Source: Candidatus Omnitrophus fodinae SCGC AAA011-A17
Lineage (GTDB): Bacteria; Omnitrophota; Omnitrophia; Omnitrophales; Omnitrophaceae
DNA length: 40,173 bases
Assembly: GCA_000405945.1 (NCBI GenBank)
Contig: ASOC01000004.1
Location: forward strand, 1-40,173
Direction of reading: 5' to 3'
Below, piece after piece: positions 1 to 8,152 of this stretch. The first letter of the stretch is position 1, and each line of letters starts with the position of its first letter. The notes beneath the pieces are model-generated. The model ran no database searches. It was not told where the DNA came from and was given only the letters and a program-made list of their open reading frames with translations. The position numbers and the translations under genes are program-made.

Positions 1-37
1 ACAAGCCAATCAAAAAAATTTAAAATGTTTCCGGATA

Positions 38-1159
38 TTAAGAGCGCGGAAGAACTTTCGGAAAGGTGAGCGTCATGGAGGTGCCCTTGCCCTGCTCGCT
101 TTGCACCTGGATATTTCCCTGATGGGCCTTGCAGGTTCTTTCGATAATCATCAGTCCAAGCCCGTTTCCCTTGCGGCCCTTGGTTGAAAAAAAAGCCTGA
201 AAAATTTTGGCGCGCACTTCAGGCGTCATGCCTTTGCCGTTGTCTTCAATCCTGATTTGATAAAAGTCCTTGTCTTTGGATTCAACGCGGATGCGGATAA
301 AAGACTCGTCTTTGTCGCAGGCTTCCATGGCGTTTTGAACCAAATTCAAAAGCGCGCGGTAAAGAGCCCGGCTGTCAGCATCCACCGGAGCCAACCCATC
401 CTCCACCTGGAAATCCAGCGTGATGCCGAGTTCGCGGGTCTTTTCCTCGAAATCATGCTTAAGTTCTTCGACAATGGCCCGAAGGTCCGTCTTTTGCGGT
501 TCGACCCGGTAATCCTTGGTAAGACTGAGCATGTCCCAGATAAAACCGTCCATTTCCTTCAAGGCTTTGGCAATACCGTCCAGCCCGTGCTGGAGAAATT
601 TTTCATTCTGGTTTTTAATTCCCCGGCGCACCAATTCATCCGCGAGCTTGGCGATTTGGACGATATTCTTGAGTTCATGCATGACCATGCTGATGGTCTG
701 CCCCACGGCCGCGAGCCTCTCCATCTTAAGCCCTTCTTCATAGAGAAGAATGTTTTTGAGCGCGCCCGAAAGCTGGCAGGCCAGATTGAAACCGATATCG
801 AGATCTTCCTTTTCAAATTCCGGCCCGGCTTCTTTGGTGAAACAGGCCACGCCCATGACACTGGTCTGCACCACCAGGGGAAGAAAAATCCGGCATCCCT
901 TCAGGCAGGGTTTCACTTCCCGGAGCGTGATTTTGGCCTGGTCTTCGATTTCCGCGGGGCATTCTTTGGCGGGACCGTTCGAGGATTCAAGCCAAAGCTG
1001 GTTGTTATTGCCGGCCAGCAGAAGATAGCCCTGCGACGAACCGACAAAAGGAAAAACGCTTTCTAGAAAATAATCGCAGAGGACTTTTTTGTTGACGATA
1101 GAGTTGTAAATCTTGCCTACCTCTTGCGCTGATTGGAAATCTCTTTCCCGGCTTGGCAT
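38..1159 (-). CDS. GAF-type sensor histidine kinase
   Basis: This is a soluble two-component histidine kinase that would autophosphorylate on a histidine and pass the phosphate to an unseen response regulator. Residue numbers count from an in-frame TTG at 1165. Residues about 15-140 look like a GAF-type sensor domain with several cysteines (C70, C88, C91, C109, C130). The H-box MVMHELKN carries H163. The N-box NLVQNAMEA is near 274-282, the G1 box DNGKGM at 308-313 and the G2 box GRKGNGLGL at 330-338. No transmembrane segment or receiver domain is seen. I prefer the ATG at 1159; neither start has a clear Shine-Dalgarno sequence. It is divergent from the HD-GYP gene, with fewer than 70 bases between them, so the two may share signalling. 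The family is certain; the stimulus is unknown. Confidence 0.9.
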   Translation of the reverse strand: MPSRERDFQSAQEVGKIYNSIVNKKVLCDYFLESVFPFVGSSQGYLLLAGNNNQLWLESSNGPAKECPAEIEDQAKITLREVKPCLKGCRIFLPLVVQTSVMGVACFTKEAGPEFEKEDLDIGFNLACQLSGALKNILLYEEGLKMERLAAVGQTISMVMHELKNIVQIAKLADELVRRGIKNQNEKFLQHGLDGIAKALKEMDGFIWDMLSLTKDYRVEPQKTDLRAIVEELKHDFEEKTRELGITLDFQVEDGLAPVDADSRALYRALLNLVQNAMEACDKDESFIRIRVESKDKDFYQIRIEDNGKGMTPEVRAKIFQAFFSTKGRKGNGLGLMIIERTCKAHQGNIQVQSEQGKGTSMTLTFPKVLPRS

Positions 1160-1165
1160 GGCCAA

Positions 1166-1217
1166 AGCATAACTAAAAGCAGTTACAATTGCAAGTTCAT
1201 AGAAAGTCGCCTATAAT
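1166..1217. promoter_or_regulatory. divergent promoter pair sharing one palindromic -35 box
   Basis: On the plus strand TTGCAA (1189-1194) is followed by a 17-base spacer and a perfect TATAAT (1212-1217) ahead of the ATG at 1228. TTGCAA is its own reverse complement. On the minus strand the same hexamer is followed after 17 bases by TATGCT (1171-1166) ahead of the kinase ATG at 1159. Both -10 boxes lie only 6-10 bases from the start codon, which leaves no room for a ribosome binding site. Promoter assignment is inference from the hexamers. Confidence 0.5.
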
Positions 1218-1227
1218 TTGAGGGTTT

Positions 1228-2325
1228 ATGAAAAAGAAATCGGGGACGTCTCAAAAGAGGGTCACAAAATTCCTTGGCGAAGTGGGCAAGGGTGAAGAAG
1301 TCCTGATGGAGATGATGCTCACCCTGGTCCAGGCTCTGGAAGAAAGAGATGAATACACGCGCGGTCACTCGGAAAGGGTCGCTCTTCTTTCCGTGGCCAT
1401 GGGCCGGGAGCTGTGCCTGGATGATAAACGCCTCGCCACCCTGCGCCGCGGCGCGCTTCTCCACGACATCGGAAAAATCGGCATCCGCGACGAACTTCTA
1501 TACAAACCGGGAAGCTTCACGCCGGAAGAACGGGCTCGCATGAATCAGCACCCGGAAAAAGGCCACTTCATTGTTTTGAACTCCCACCTTATGTGGGATT
1601 TGATTCCCGTGATACGCAATCATCACGAAAATTTCGACGGAAGCGGTTATCCGGACGGATTTAAAGGCGAGGGCATCCCGCTTGAGGCACGCGTTGTCTC
1701 GCTGGCCGATTATTTTGACGCCCTGGCCACGTCCCGGCCCTACAAGCAGCCTTTTACCAAGGAAAAGGCCGTGGAATTTGTCGTGTCCATGTCAGGCAAA
1801 AAATTCGACCCCGCGGTGGTGGAGGCTTTTTTGAAAGTCGTCGACAAATTTTACGCGGAAAGCATTCAGAATTTCAAACCGCCCGCGGATATGCCCGTCT
1901 TCGTCTCAACAACCGAACAAACGTTTGAAATCGAAAGCGAGCCAAGGCATCTCGGAAGTCTCCGGGAACAACTGCAGCATTTTCTGGAACAAACCGGGTT
2001 AGCCCCTAAAACCCAGGAAGAAATCCAGGTGGCGCTGGGCGAGGCCTGCACCAACGCCATCCGCCATTCTTATCTGAATGAGCCCGGCAAAAAGATCCGG
2101 GTGACCGCGCAGAACATAGAGGACAAGGTGCTGTTCAAGATACGCGACTTCGGAAAAAAAATCGAACTAGACAAACTACAGCCGCCGGAACTGCCCCCAA
2201 CACGGCCCGGAGGACTCGGCATTTATTTCATGAAAACCATCATGGATGAGCTGGAATACAATACGAGCCACGCCGAAGGCAATGAACTCATCCTTGTTAA
2301 ATACAAAAAAAGGAGACCCTCATGA
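1228..2325 (+). CDS. HD-GYP phosphodiesterase fused to RsbW-like anti-sigma kinase domain
   Basis: This is a two-domain signalling protein. Residues about 30-205 form an HD-GYP domain, the family that hydrolyses cyclic di-GMP: H47 in GHSER, the HD pair H79-D80 in HDIGKIGI, H132-H133, and the GYP triplet at 140-142 in DGSGYPDG. Residues about 230-360 form a HATPase of the RsbW/SpoIIAB type: the N-box ALGEACTNAIRHS near 269-281, a G1-like IRDFGKK, and GGLGIYFMK near 328-336. RsbW-type proteins bind sigma factors and phosphorylate a STAS partner on serine. The next gene is a STAS protein that overlaps this stop by 4 bases (ATGA), so the pair probably forms a partner-switch module gated by the HD-GYP half. 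A later ATG at 1306 is possible because the first start has no ribosome binding site. Domain calls are firm; the coupling is inferred. Confidence 0.9.
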   Translation: MKKKSGTSQKRVTKFLGEVGKGEEVLMEMMLTLVQALEERDEYTRGHSERVALLSVAMGRELCLDDKRLATLRRGALLHDIGKIGIRDELLYKPGSFTPEERARMNQHPEKGHFIVLNSHLMWDLIPVIRNHHENFDGSGYPDGFKGEGIPLEARVVSLADYFDALATSRPYKQPFTKEKAVEFVVSMSGKKFDPAVVEAFLKVVDKFYAESIQNFKPPADMPVFVSTTEQTFEIESEPRHLGSLREQLQHFLEQTGLAPKTQEEIQVALGEACTNAIRHSYLNEPGKKIRVTAQNIEDKVLFKIRDFGKKIELDKLQPPELPPTRPGGLGIYFMKTIMDELEYNTSHAEGNELILVKYKKRRPS

Positions 2326-2660
2326 AGATAGAACTCAAAAAAGATGACAAGGGAATTGACATCGTCACTCTTCAGGGCGACCTGGACTTTCACTCTTCTC
2401 CGGAATTGCGCACGGAATTCGTGAAACTTGCCGATGCCCAAGCCCCCACTGTTCTGGTGGACCTTAAAAAAGTGAACTATGTCGACAGTTCGGGGCTGGC
2501 CGCCTTTGTCGAACTCTTTCAGAAAATGAAACGCTACAACGGCAAACTCGTTCTCTACAATCTTTCCCCGGGAGTCAAAAGCGTTTTTGAAATCGCCAAA
2601 CTCGATTCCATTTTCCGTCTCGCCGCAAGCGAAAAAGAGGCATTGTCCCTGATTTCTTAA
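2322..2660 (+). CDS. STAS-domain anti-anti-sigma factor (RsbV/SpoIIAA-like)
   Basis: This is a single STAS domain of 112 residues, the usual size for SpoIIAA/RsbV proteins. The diagnostic DSSGLA motif lies at 55-60 and holds the serine that RsbW-type kinases phosphorylate. When unphosphorylated, such proteins bind the kinase and release its target. The start overlaps the stop of the HD-GYP/RsbW-like gene, so the kinase domain next door is the obvious partner. No sigma factor gene is visible nearby; the output target could be a sigma factor or another protein. Confidence 0.92.
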   Translation: MKIELKKDDKGIDIVTLQGDLDFHSSPELRTEFVKLADAQAPTVLVDLKKVNYVDSSGLAAFVELFQKMKRYNGKLVLYNLSPGVKSVFEIAKLDSIFRLAASEKEALSLIS

Positions 2661-2673
2661 CCCGGCTCCGGCC

Positions 2674-3120
2674 ATGAAATCCGCAAAACCCTATCATCAA
2701 GTTCAAATCGGATACGGTATTCTTTCCATGGCCCTGGTCGCGGAAATCAGCCTGATCATCGGCTGTGTCCGGTTCGCCAATCCCAACGCCTGCATCCTGT
2801 TTTCCCTGCTTCTCGCCTTCCTCAGCGCCTGTTTCTTCTCGCTTCAAGTGACGGTGGATGAAAACCTGATACGCTTAAAATTCGGCATCGGTTTTGTCCG
2901 CAAAGAAATCGCCCTTGATCAGATTCGGTCCTGCGCCCGGGTTAAAAATTTCATACTTTCGGGCTGGGGATTAAAACGGATCGGAAGAACCAGGGGATGG
3001 AGTTACAGCGTCTCGGGTTTTGAATCCGTGGAATTAACGCTGAAAAACGGCCAAATCCTGCGCATAGGCACGCATGACCCGGAAGGCCTTTTTCAGACCC
3101 TGCAGAAAAGAATTTCTTAA
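2674..3120 (+). CDS. small membrane protein with PH-like C-terminal domain, function unknown
   Basis: This 148-residue protein has two hydrophobic segments at about 14-33 and 39-57, joined by a very short turn. A C-terminal soluble part of about 90 residues rich in beta-strand sequence follows, with VDENLIRLKFGIG and VELTLKNGQILRIGTH pieces that resemble bacterial PH-like domains placed after a helical hairpin. No catalytic motif is seen. It begins 13 bases after the STAS gene and is probably cotranscribed with it. It could be a membrane anchor or sensor for the signalling module, but that rests on position only. Confidence 0.6.
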   Translation: MKSAKPYHQVQIGYGILSMALVAEISLIIGCVRFANPNACILFSLLLAFLSACFFSLQVTVDENLIRLKFGIGFVRKEIALDQIRSCARVKNFILSGWGLKRIGRTRGWSYSVSGFESVELTLKNGQILRIGTHDPEGLFQTLQKRIS

Positions 3121-3140
3121 AAACTGGTGCCGCTTGACTG

Positions 3141-3197
3141 CGCTGCCAACCGCAGCGTCTCAGGCGGGCTTTGGTTGCCCCGCGCTGAAGGCGCGGG
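3141..3197. terminator. two hairpins between convergent genes, possible terminator
   Basis: The 86-base gap between the convergent membrane-protein and PFOR genes holds two perfect hairpins: CGCTGC/GCAGCG (3141-3146 and 3152-3157, 5-base loop) and CCCGCGC/GCGCGGG (3179-3185 and 3191-3197, loop TGAAG). Neither is followed by a T-tract on either strand, so this is not a classical intrinsic terminator. The position makes a bidirectional transcription-end role plausible. Confidence 0.4.
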
Positions 3198-3206
3198 ACT
3201 GCTTGA

Positions 3207-6200
3207 TCAGAAGGCGAGCGGCCTTTGCTTAGGCTGGAGTTTGGCTTTTTCAGCCTCAAACAATTCGCGCCCTTTTTTCTTCAAATCCTCAGTCGTTATC
3301 TCGCCCTTGTCATGTCTGGCTAAAAGCGCGCGCTGAGCCTGGTAATCAAGATTCACAATGCCGGCGCGTGACTGCATGATACGCCAGTTTTTGCGGCGTT
3401 CCACGCAGAAAAGAACCATCTGCCGGCTCATGATAAAAGGCTTCATGCTGCCGTCCGGATGCTCGTAGTGGCTGTAAACATTGTAAAGCGGAATATACGA
3501 CCGGTGTTTGGTATCCAGCACCCGGCGGTAAACCACATCCTGCTGCGTGACGCGCAAAAGCACGTCATCCAGAAATTCGCTGGTTCCCTTGAAATTATCC
3601 GGAACCTTGGTTTTCACATGCTGGCGGAACCGGCCTTCGGTAAGCCCCCAGTGGGCCACGGTGTACTGGTAATTGGTCTTTGTCGGCCAATGCGTTTTTT
3701 CAAACCAGTCATTCATGGGATTGGGATTTCCCTTCAGGCTAAGGCAGTTTTTTTCATCCTCGCCCAAAGCGGGATTATAGACAAACTCGAGAAAGCCCCG
3801 GCTGTCGCGCGCGCGCTGCGCCTGCACCGTGGACTCCGAGTCACCCACGCCGTGTTCCGGCTGGCACGTCGTGTAAGTCTGCAGATACGCCGCGCCGCGA
3901 TATTCCAGCGCGTCAAGCAGGGCCTTCATCAAATTCGCGGAATTCGCCATAGACACCTGCGCCACAAAAGCGCTGCCGTGTCCCGCTGTCATGCTGGAAG
4001 CCACTTCTTTGCGCTCCGTGAGCTTGCCCTGCGAGGCCTTGCCGAACTGGTTCATGTCAAAGCCGCCGGTCATGAGCGAGCTGTCCGAGTTCTGACCGCC
4101 GGTATTGGAGTAAACTTGAGTGTCTAGCATCAGCACCTTGAAGTTCGGACGGTTTTGCAAAATCGTCTTGGAAAGATTCTGATAACCGATATCGCCAATG
4201 CCTCCGTCTCCGCCCACCGCCCAAATTTTGGGCAGCTCGCGTATTTCCTGTTCCGTCATTTCATTGTCGCGGAAATGCGTGTATTTGAAGTAGCCTTCTT
4301 CCGTCAGAGGAGACTCTTCGTCCGTGAAATTCGAGATAATCGAATCGCACAGGCGTTCGGGAATCACGGAGCGCCGGGCGTGATTGACAATGAAACTTTC
4401 CGCCACCAGCCAGCCAATGGTTGTCCCATCCTGGAAAAGCGAGTTCATCCAGGGATACGGATGCGGATTGGAAGGCGGGGTCGAGCCATAAACCGTGGAG
4501 CATCCCGTGTGCACGGTCATGCCCATCACGGACATGCCCTTGGCCGGCAAACCCTGAATGGTGCGCAATTGTTTATGATTAAAAGCGTCGGTTTCCAGGA
4601 TTAAAGCAATCATGTCCACGATTTCCTTGTTCCCGCCGCGAAAGCGCGCCTCGATACTACGCTTGGTATCGGCCAGATTTTCGCCGCCCAGTCCCATCAG
4701 AGTGTGCAGAACCGTGCGCTTGAAGATTTCATATTTTTCCGGAGAAGCTTTCTCAAAAGCATCCAGTTGGGCGACGCCTTCCTGACGGAGTTTTTTAGTT
4801 TTTTCAGCAAGGCGGTCTGACTTTTTGTGATAAATAGGACGCATATAGGCCTCGGTCACAGTGGCCAGAAGGTGAAGAATGGTTTTCTCACCGCAGCCCG
4901 CGCAAGCTCCGTCTCCCGAAACCAGGGAGTGATACTTTGACTGCTGCATCAGATGGAACTGCAGCGCCGCGGCCTTGGCATCCTGGGGTTGGTCAGGATT
5001 ATAAGCCCCGAGATACGTGCGCGGCGTGTCCGGAAGAAGCTGTAAAAAATCGAAGGCCGTGTGCATATCCGCATTCACGACTTCCGTTTCCTCCACCATG
5101 CGAAGAGCGTCATGATCGCCGCATTCCACCACGCATTGACCGCAGCCTTTGCACAGGTCGCTCACGAAAATCGAAAAAATACCCCCCTGTCCCAGCTCCT
5201 TCTTTTCTTTCACGGTGAAAATAGCCGTGGCCTGGCTGTAGGCCATGGGAACTTTGATCAAAATACGTTCGAATTCGCTGATGGATTTGGCAAATGACCC
5301 GTTGCGCTTGGAAAGTTCGGGGTCTTGCGCGATAGCCTCGCGAAGATAGCGCATGACAATTTTATGAACAGGCTCGGCCTGGCCCTTTTTGGGCACTTCC
5401 GCGGACATGGTCCTGCGTACCAACGGTTCGATTCTATCGATCAAATTGAGCAGGGGGTCGCGGTCCTTCACTTCCGTGACATAGCTCCGCACACAGCGGT
5501 AAAGCACGGTACGGAGTTCTTGCGCCGTGTTGGGCAGCGCGGTATCCGGGCAGGCCGTGATGCAGTGCATGCATTGCGTGCAATTCTCGGGATTAAACTG
5601 GGGAATCAACCTCCGGGCAACAAACTTGCCCTTATCTTTTCCGGTAGCAGCGGCCATGACACCGACAGCCGCAAGAGCAGAGGCGGGCTGGTCATAACCA
5701 TGTCCGGAAATATATTCGCTGTCGAAAACAGCTTTGGAGTGTACCGGAAGGGTTTCCGCCACCGGCACGGAGCCAGACGGGACCATCTCACCGGCAATCA
5801 TTTCCAGCTCCGACACTGGCGCATGGCAAGGCGAAATCGTCTCACTACGCATGGAAGAGAGATCCGGCGCGTTCACGTCCCCGTGAGGAAGCGGCTTCAC
5901 CCGGTTAAACCCTTCATTCATAACCGTCATGTTGGATTTGACCACGGCCTCACCCAGCTTCCCAAATTTTTTATCGTATTGCGCCTCAACCACTTCCAGG
6001 AATTCTTCCTCAGGGATGCGGTAATCTTTGAGGAAAGTGGAAACCCTGAAAAAAGCGCCCAGGAATGAATTGCCCTGCATGCGGAGCTGAAGCTCTTTTT
6101 GTTCGGTCGCCGCTTGAGCGATGTCAAATCCCTTCAGCGTGTAAAGCTTGAATTTCTTATCAATGATTTCCTGGCGACACTGTTTGGGAATACGCTGCCA

Positions 6201-7991
6201 AGCCTTGACAGGATCATCCTCCAAACTTTCCCAAATAAACACGCCGCCGGGCTTAAGCCCCTGCAAAGGATTGGTATGCGTGAAGGCCTTGGGATCGCAG
6301 CACAGCACCACGCTCACATGGCGCAAATCGCAATTCACCCGCACGCGCTCCGGCGCCGCCACAAGAAAATAATTGGTGGGCGAGCCTTTTTTCTCCGAGC
6401 CGTATTTGGGATTAGCGGAAATATGCACGACTTCCTTGTCTTCCCCGGGAAAATCACGTTTGGCGACATAAGTGCCGAGATCGCCAAGAATTTCGCTCAA
6501 ATTTTTCCCGGTGGTGATAGCGCCCCATCCGCCGATAGAGTGAAACCGTATGGCAATCGCGCCTTTAGGAAGAAGGCTTGGCTTGTCCTGCGAGCATACC
6601 GCATAGGGATGTTCAATACCGAGGTAAAAAAAGCGCACCCCGTCCTTGACCTTTTTGCCGTCCTTGCGGCTTATGCCCTTGGTGACGAATTCATAAGCGC
6701 CGAGAATTTGTTCCGGCCGGAAATCGCGGGAGCCCAAGCCGTACACACCCGAATAAATATCCGGCATAACATAATCGTCATACTGCGGCAGGTAAGTGTA
6801 GGCCCTGGTGCGCGCATTAACCACGGCCTTGCTCAAGGCGTTGCGCACGTCGCGCGTCAAAGGATTGTCTCCGGCGAGCTGATCGTCGGACCTTTCAAGA
6901 ATAATGACATTTTTCTTGCCCTTCAGGGCTTTGATAATGGCGGCTTCCGGAAAAGGCCGCAATACATTCACATGAATGGCGCCCACCTCCACCCCGTCGC
7001 GTTCGCGGATGTAATCCACAGCGGCTTCGATATTTTCCGCGGCAGACCCGAGTGAAATAAAAACCGTGCCGGCTTTTTCCGTGTTGTATTCCGTGATAAG
7101 CCCGTAGAAGCGTCCCGTGAGTTTGCCGAATTCAAGATACGCCTGCTCCAGAAAATCCAGGATAGGCTCCACAAAGTTGTTGCGCCGGGCGGCCACGCCG
7201 TTCATGTAATGCTCCTGATTCTGCACCGGACCGATCAGGACGGGACTTTTTAAATCATAGTGTTCGGGAATACGCCGGCGCTTTGGGCCGAAAAGCTCGC
7301 GCTGCGCGGGCGTGGGAGTGTCAATAATATCGGCGGGGTGTCCGAGAAATTCACGGATAAGCCCCGACTCAGGCATGAGAAAAGTGCGCTCGAGATGGGA
7401 GGTCAAAAATCCGTCCTGGCCGTTGATGGCGGGCGTCAAAGAAAGCTCGGTCACTTTTCTGGCTATCAAAGCCTGATCCGCGGCCTGTTGGGCATCCTGG
7501 GCAAAAAGGATAAGCCAACCCGTGTCCATGGCGCAGTAAATATCATCGTGGCCGCAGTGAACATTGAGGGCATGCTTGGTGAAAGGCCGCGCCGCGACTT
7601 CAAGAACCATGGTCGAAAATTTCCCCGGCGCGTGATAGTACTGCTCCAGCCCGTAAACCACTCCCTGGCCTGAAGTGAAATTAACCACCCGTTTGCCCGT
7701 AACCGAATAAGCGATGGCGCCGCCCTGGGCGGCATGCTCGCCTTCCGCTTCAACCGCGAGTTTGCATTCGCCGAACACATTCAGCTCGCCTTTGGCCACA
7801 GACTGCTCAAACATTTCCCCCATTTCCGTAGAAGGCGTGATGGGATAAAAAATGCCCGCCTCAACCACGCGCGCCTCGGTGTAAAGGGCTACCAGCTGAT
7901 TCCCGTTGGTGGTGATGCGAATGCCGGGATACTTCGGTTTGGCTGTTTTTTCGCTTTGAGAAGTCCCTTTCTGAACAGGTGTTAATGCCAC
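3207..7991 (-). CDS. giant pyruvate:ferredoxin (2-oxoacid:acceptor) oxidoreductase
   Basis: This enzyme oxidatively decarboxylates pyruvate, or a related 2-oxoacid, to acyl-CoA and passes electrons to ferredoxin or flavodoxin. All PFOR modules are in one chain: the pyrimidine-binding domain at the N-terminus (YPITPSTEMGE near 48-58), the gamma domain (HSIGGWGAITTGKNL near 490-505), two ferredoxin-type cluster motifs (CTQCMHCITACP near 804 and CKGCGQCVVECG near 945), the CAGCGE motif near 1027, a TPP site (GGDGGIGDIGYQN near 1258, then SNTGGQ) and TTCQPEHGVGDSE near 1375. At 1594 residues it is about 400 longer than ordinary NifJ-type PFOR (about 1170-1200), with extra sequence between the two clusters, inside the TPP domain and at the C-terminus. 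The start is GTG with an AAAGGAG Shine-Dalgarno 6 bases upstream. It stands alone. Pyruvate is the likely but unproven substrate. Confidence 0.93.
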   Translation of the reverse strand: MALTPVQKGTSQSEKTAKPKYPGIRITTNGNQLVALYTEARVVEAGIFYPITPSTEMGEMFEQSVAKGELNVFGECKLAVEAEGEHAAQGGAIAYSVTGKRVVNFTSGQGVVYGLEQYYHAPGKFSTMVLEVAARPFTKHALNVHCGHDDIYCAMDTGWLILFAQDAQQAADQALIARKVTELSLTPAINGQDGFLTSHLERTFLMPESGLIREFLGHPADIIDTPTPAQRELFGPKRRRIPEHYDLKSPVLIGPVQNQEHYMNGVAARRNNFVEPILDFLEQAYLEFGKLTGRFYGLITEYNTEKAGTVFISLGSAAENIEAAVDYIRERDGVEVGAIHVNVLRPFPEAAIIKALKGKKNVIILERSDDQLAGDNPLTRDVRNALSKAVVNARTRAYTYLPQYDDYVMPDIYSGVYGLGSRDFRPEQILGAYEFVTKGISRKDGKKVKDGVRFFYLGIEHPYAVCSQDKPSLLPKGAIAIRFHSIGGWGAITTGKNLSEILGDLGTYVAKRDFPGEDKEVVHISANPKYGSEKKGSPTNYFLVAAPERVRVNCDLRHVSVVLCCDPKAFTHTNPLQGLKPGGVFIWESLEDDPVKAWQRIPKQCRQEIIDKKFKLYTLKGFDIAQAATEQKELQLRMQGNSFLGAFFRVSTFLKDYRIPEEEFLEVVEAQYDKKFGKLGEAVVKSNMTVMNEGFNRVKPLPHGDVNAPDLSSMRSETISPCHAPVSELEMIAGEMVPSGSVPVAETLPVHSKAVFDSEYISGHGYDQPASALAAVGVMAAATGKDKGKFVARRLIPQFNPENCTQCMHCITACPDTALPNTAQELRTVLYRCVRSYVTEVKDRDPLLNLIDRIEPLVRRTMSAEVPKKGQAEPVHKIVMRYLREAIAQDPELSKRNGSFAKSISEFERILIKVPMAYSQATAIFTVKEKKELGQGGIFSIFVSDLCKGCGQCVVECGDHDALRMVEETEVVNADMHTAFDFLQLLPDTPRTYLGAYNPDQPQDAKAAALQFHLMQQSKYHSLVSGDGACAGCGEKTILHLLATVTEAYMRPIYHKKSDRLAEKTKKLRQEGVAQLDAFEKASPEKYEIFKRTVLHTLMGLGGENLADTKRSIEARFRGGNKEIVDMIALILETDAFNHKQLRTIQGLPAKGMSVMGMTVHTGCSTVYGSTPPSNPHPYPWMNSLFQDGTTIGWLVAESFIVNHARRSVIPERLCDSIISNFTDEESPLTEEGYFKYTHFRDNEMTEQEIRELPKIWAVGGDGGIGDIGYQNLSKTILQNRPNFKVLMLDTQVYSNTGGQNSDSSLMTGGFDMNQFGKASQGKLTERKEVASSMTAGHGSAFVAQVSMANSANLMKALLDALEYRGAAYLQTYTTCQPEHGVGDSESTVQAQRARDSRGFLEFVYNPALGEDEKNCLSLKGNPNPMNDWFEKTHWPTKTNYQYTVAHWGLTEGRFRQHVKTKVPDNFKGTSEFLDDVLLRVTQQDVVYRRVLDTKHRSYIPLYNVYSHYEHPDGSMKPFIMSRQMVLFCVERRKNWRIMQSRAGIVNLDYQAQRALLARHDKGEITTEDLKKKGRELFEAEKAKLQPKQRPLAF

Positions 7992-7997
7992 GGATAA

Positions 7998-8066
7998 CTC
8001 CTTTCGATGTTTAACCTTTAGTCAAAATCAACTTGATATATAGCAAAATATAACAATTTTATGCTA
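7998..8066 (-). promoter_or_regulatory. PFOR ribosome binding site and upstream palindromes
   Basis: AAAGGAG (8004-7998 on the minus strand) lies 6 bases before the GTG and fixes the PFOR start. Further upstream the leader is very AT-rich. It holds an imperfect palindrome at 8041-8066 (outer arms TAGCA/TGCTA) and a small perfect one, ATCAA-C-TTGAT, at 8027-8037. Either could be an operator for redox or carbon control. I cannot assign a regulator, and the -35/-10 boxes are not clear. Confidence 0.4.
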
Positions 8067-8120
8067 ATTGGTTTAAATTATTGGGGATTGAAATAATTCA
8101 AGCTCTGATGTTATTAAAAT

Positions 8121-8140
8121 CACGCCTCTATTTCAAGAGG
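8121..8140 (-). terminator. weak intrinsic terminator after the thiC-akr operon
   Basis: On the minus strand, just after the aldo/keto reductase stop, CCTCT/AGAGG (8140-8136 and 8129-8125) forms a 5-bp hairpin with a 6-base loop, followed a few bases later by GATTTTAAT. The stem is short and the T-tract imperfect, so the terminator call is tentative. Confidence 0.35.
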
Positions 8141-8152
8141 AATAACAGCCCT

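Noticed and set aside
5325-7055. Long open frames opposite the PFOR gene
   Set aside because: PFOR motifs on the minus strand cover the whole region; the opposite frames have no family signature.
8027-8037. FNR-like or other specific operator before PFOR
   Set aside because: ATCAA-C-TTGAT has the wrong spacing and half-site order for FNR; kept only as an unassigned palindrome.
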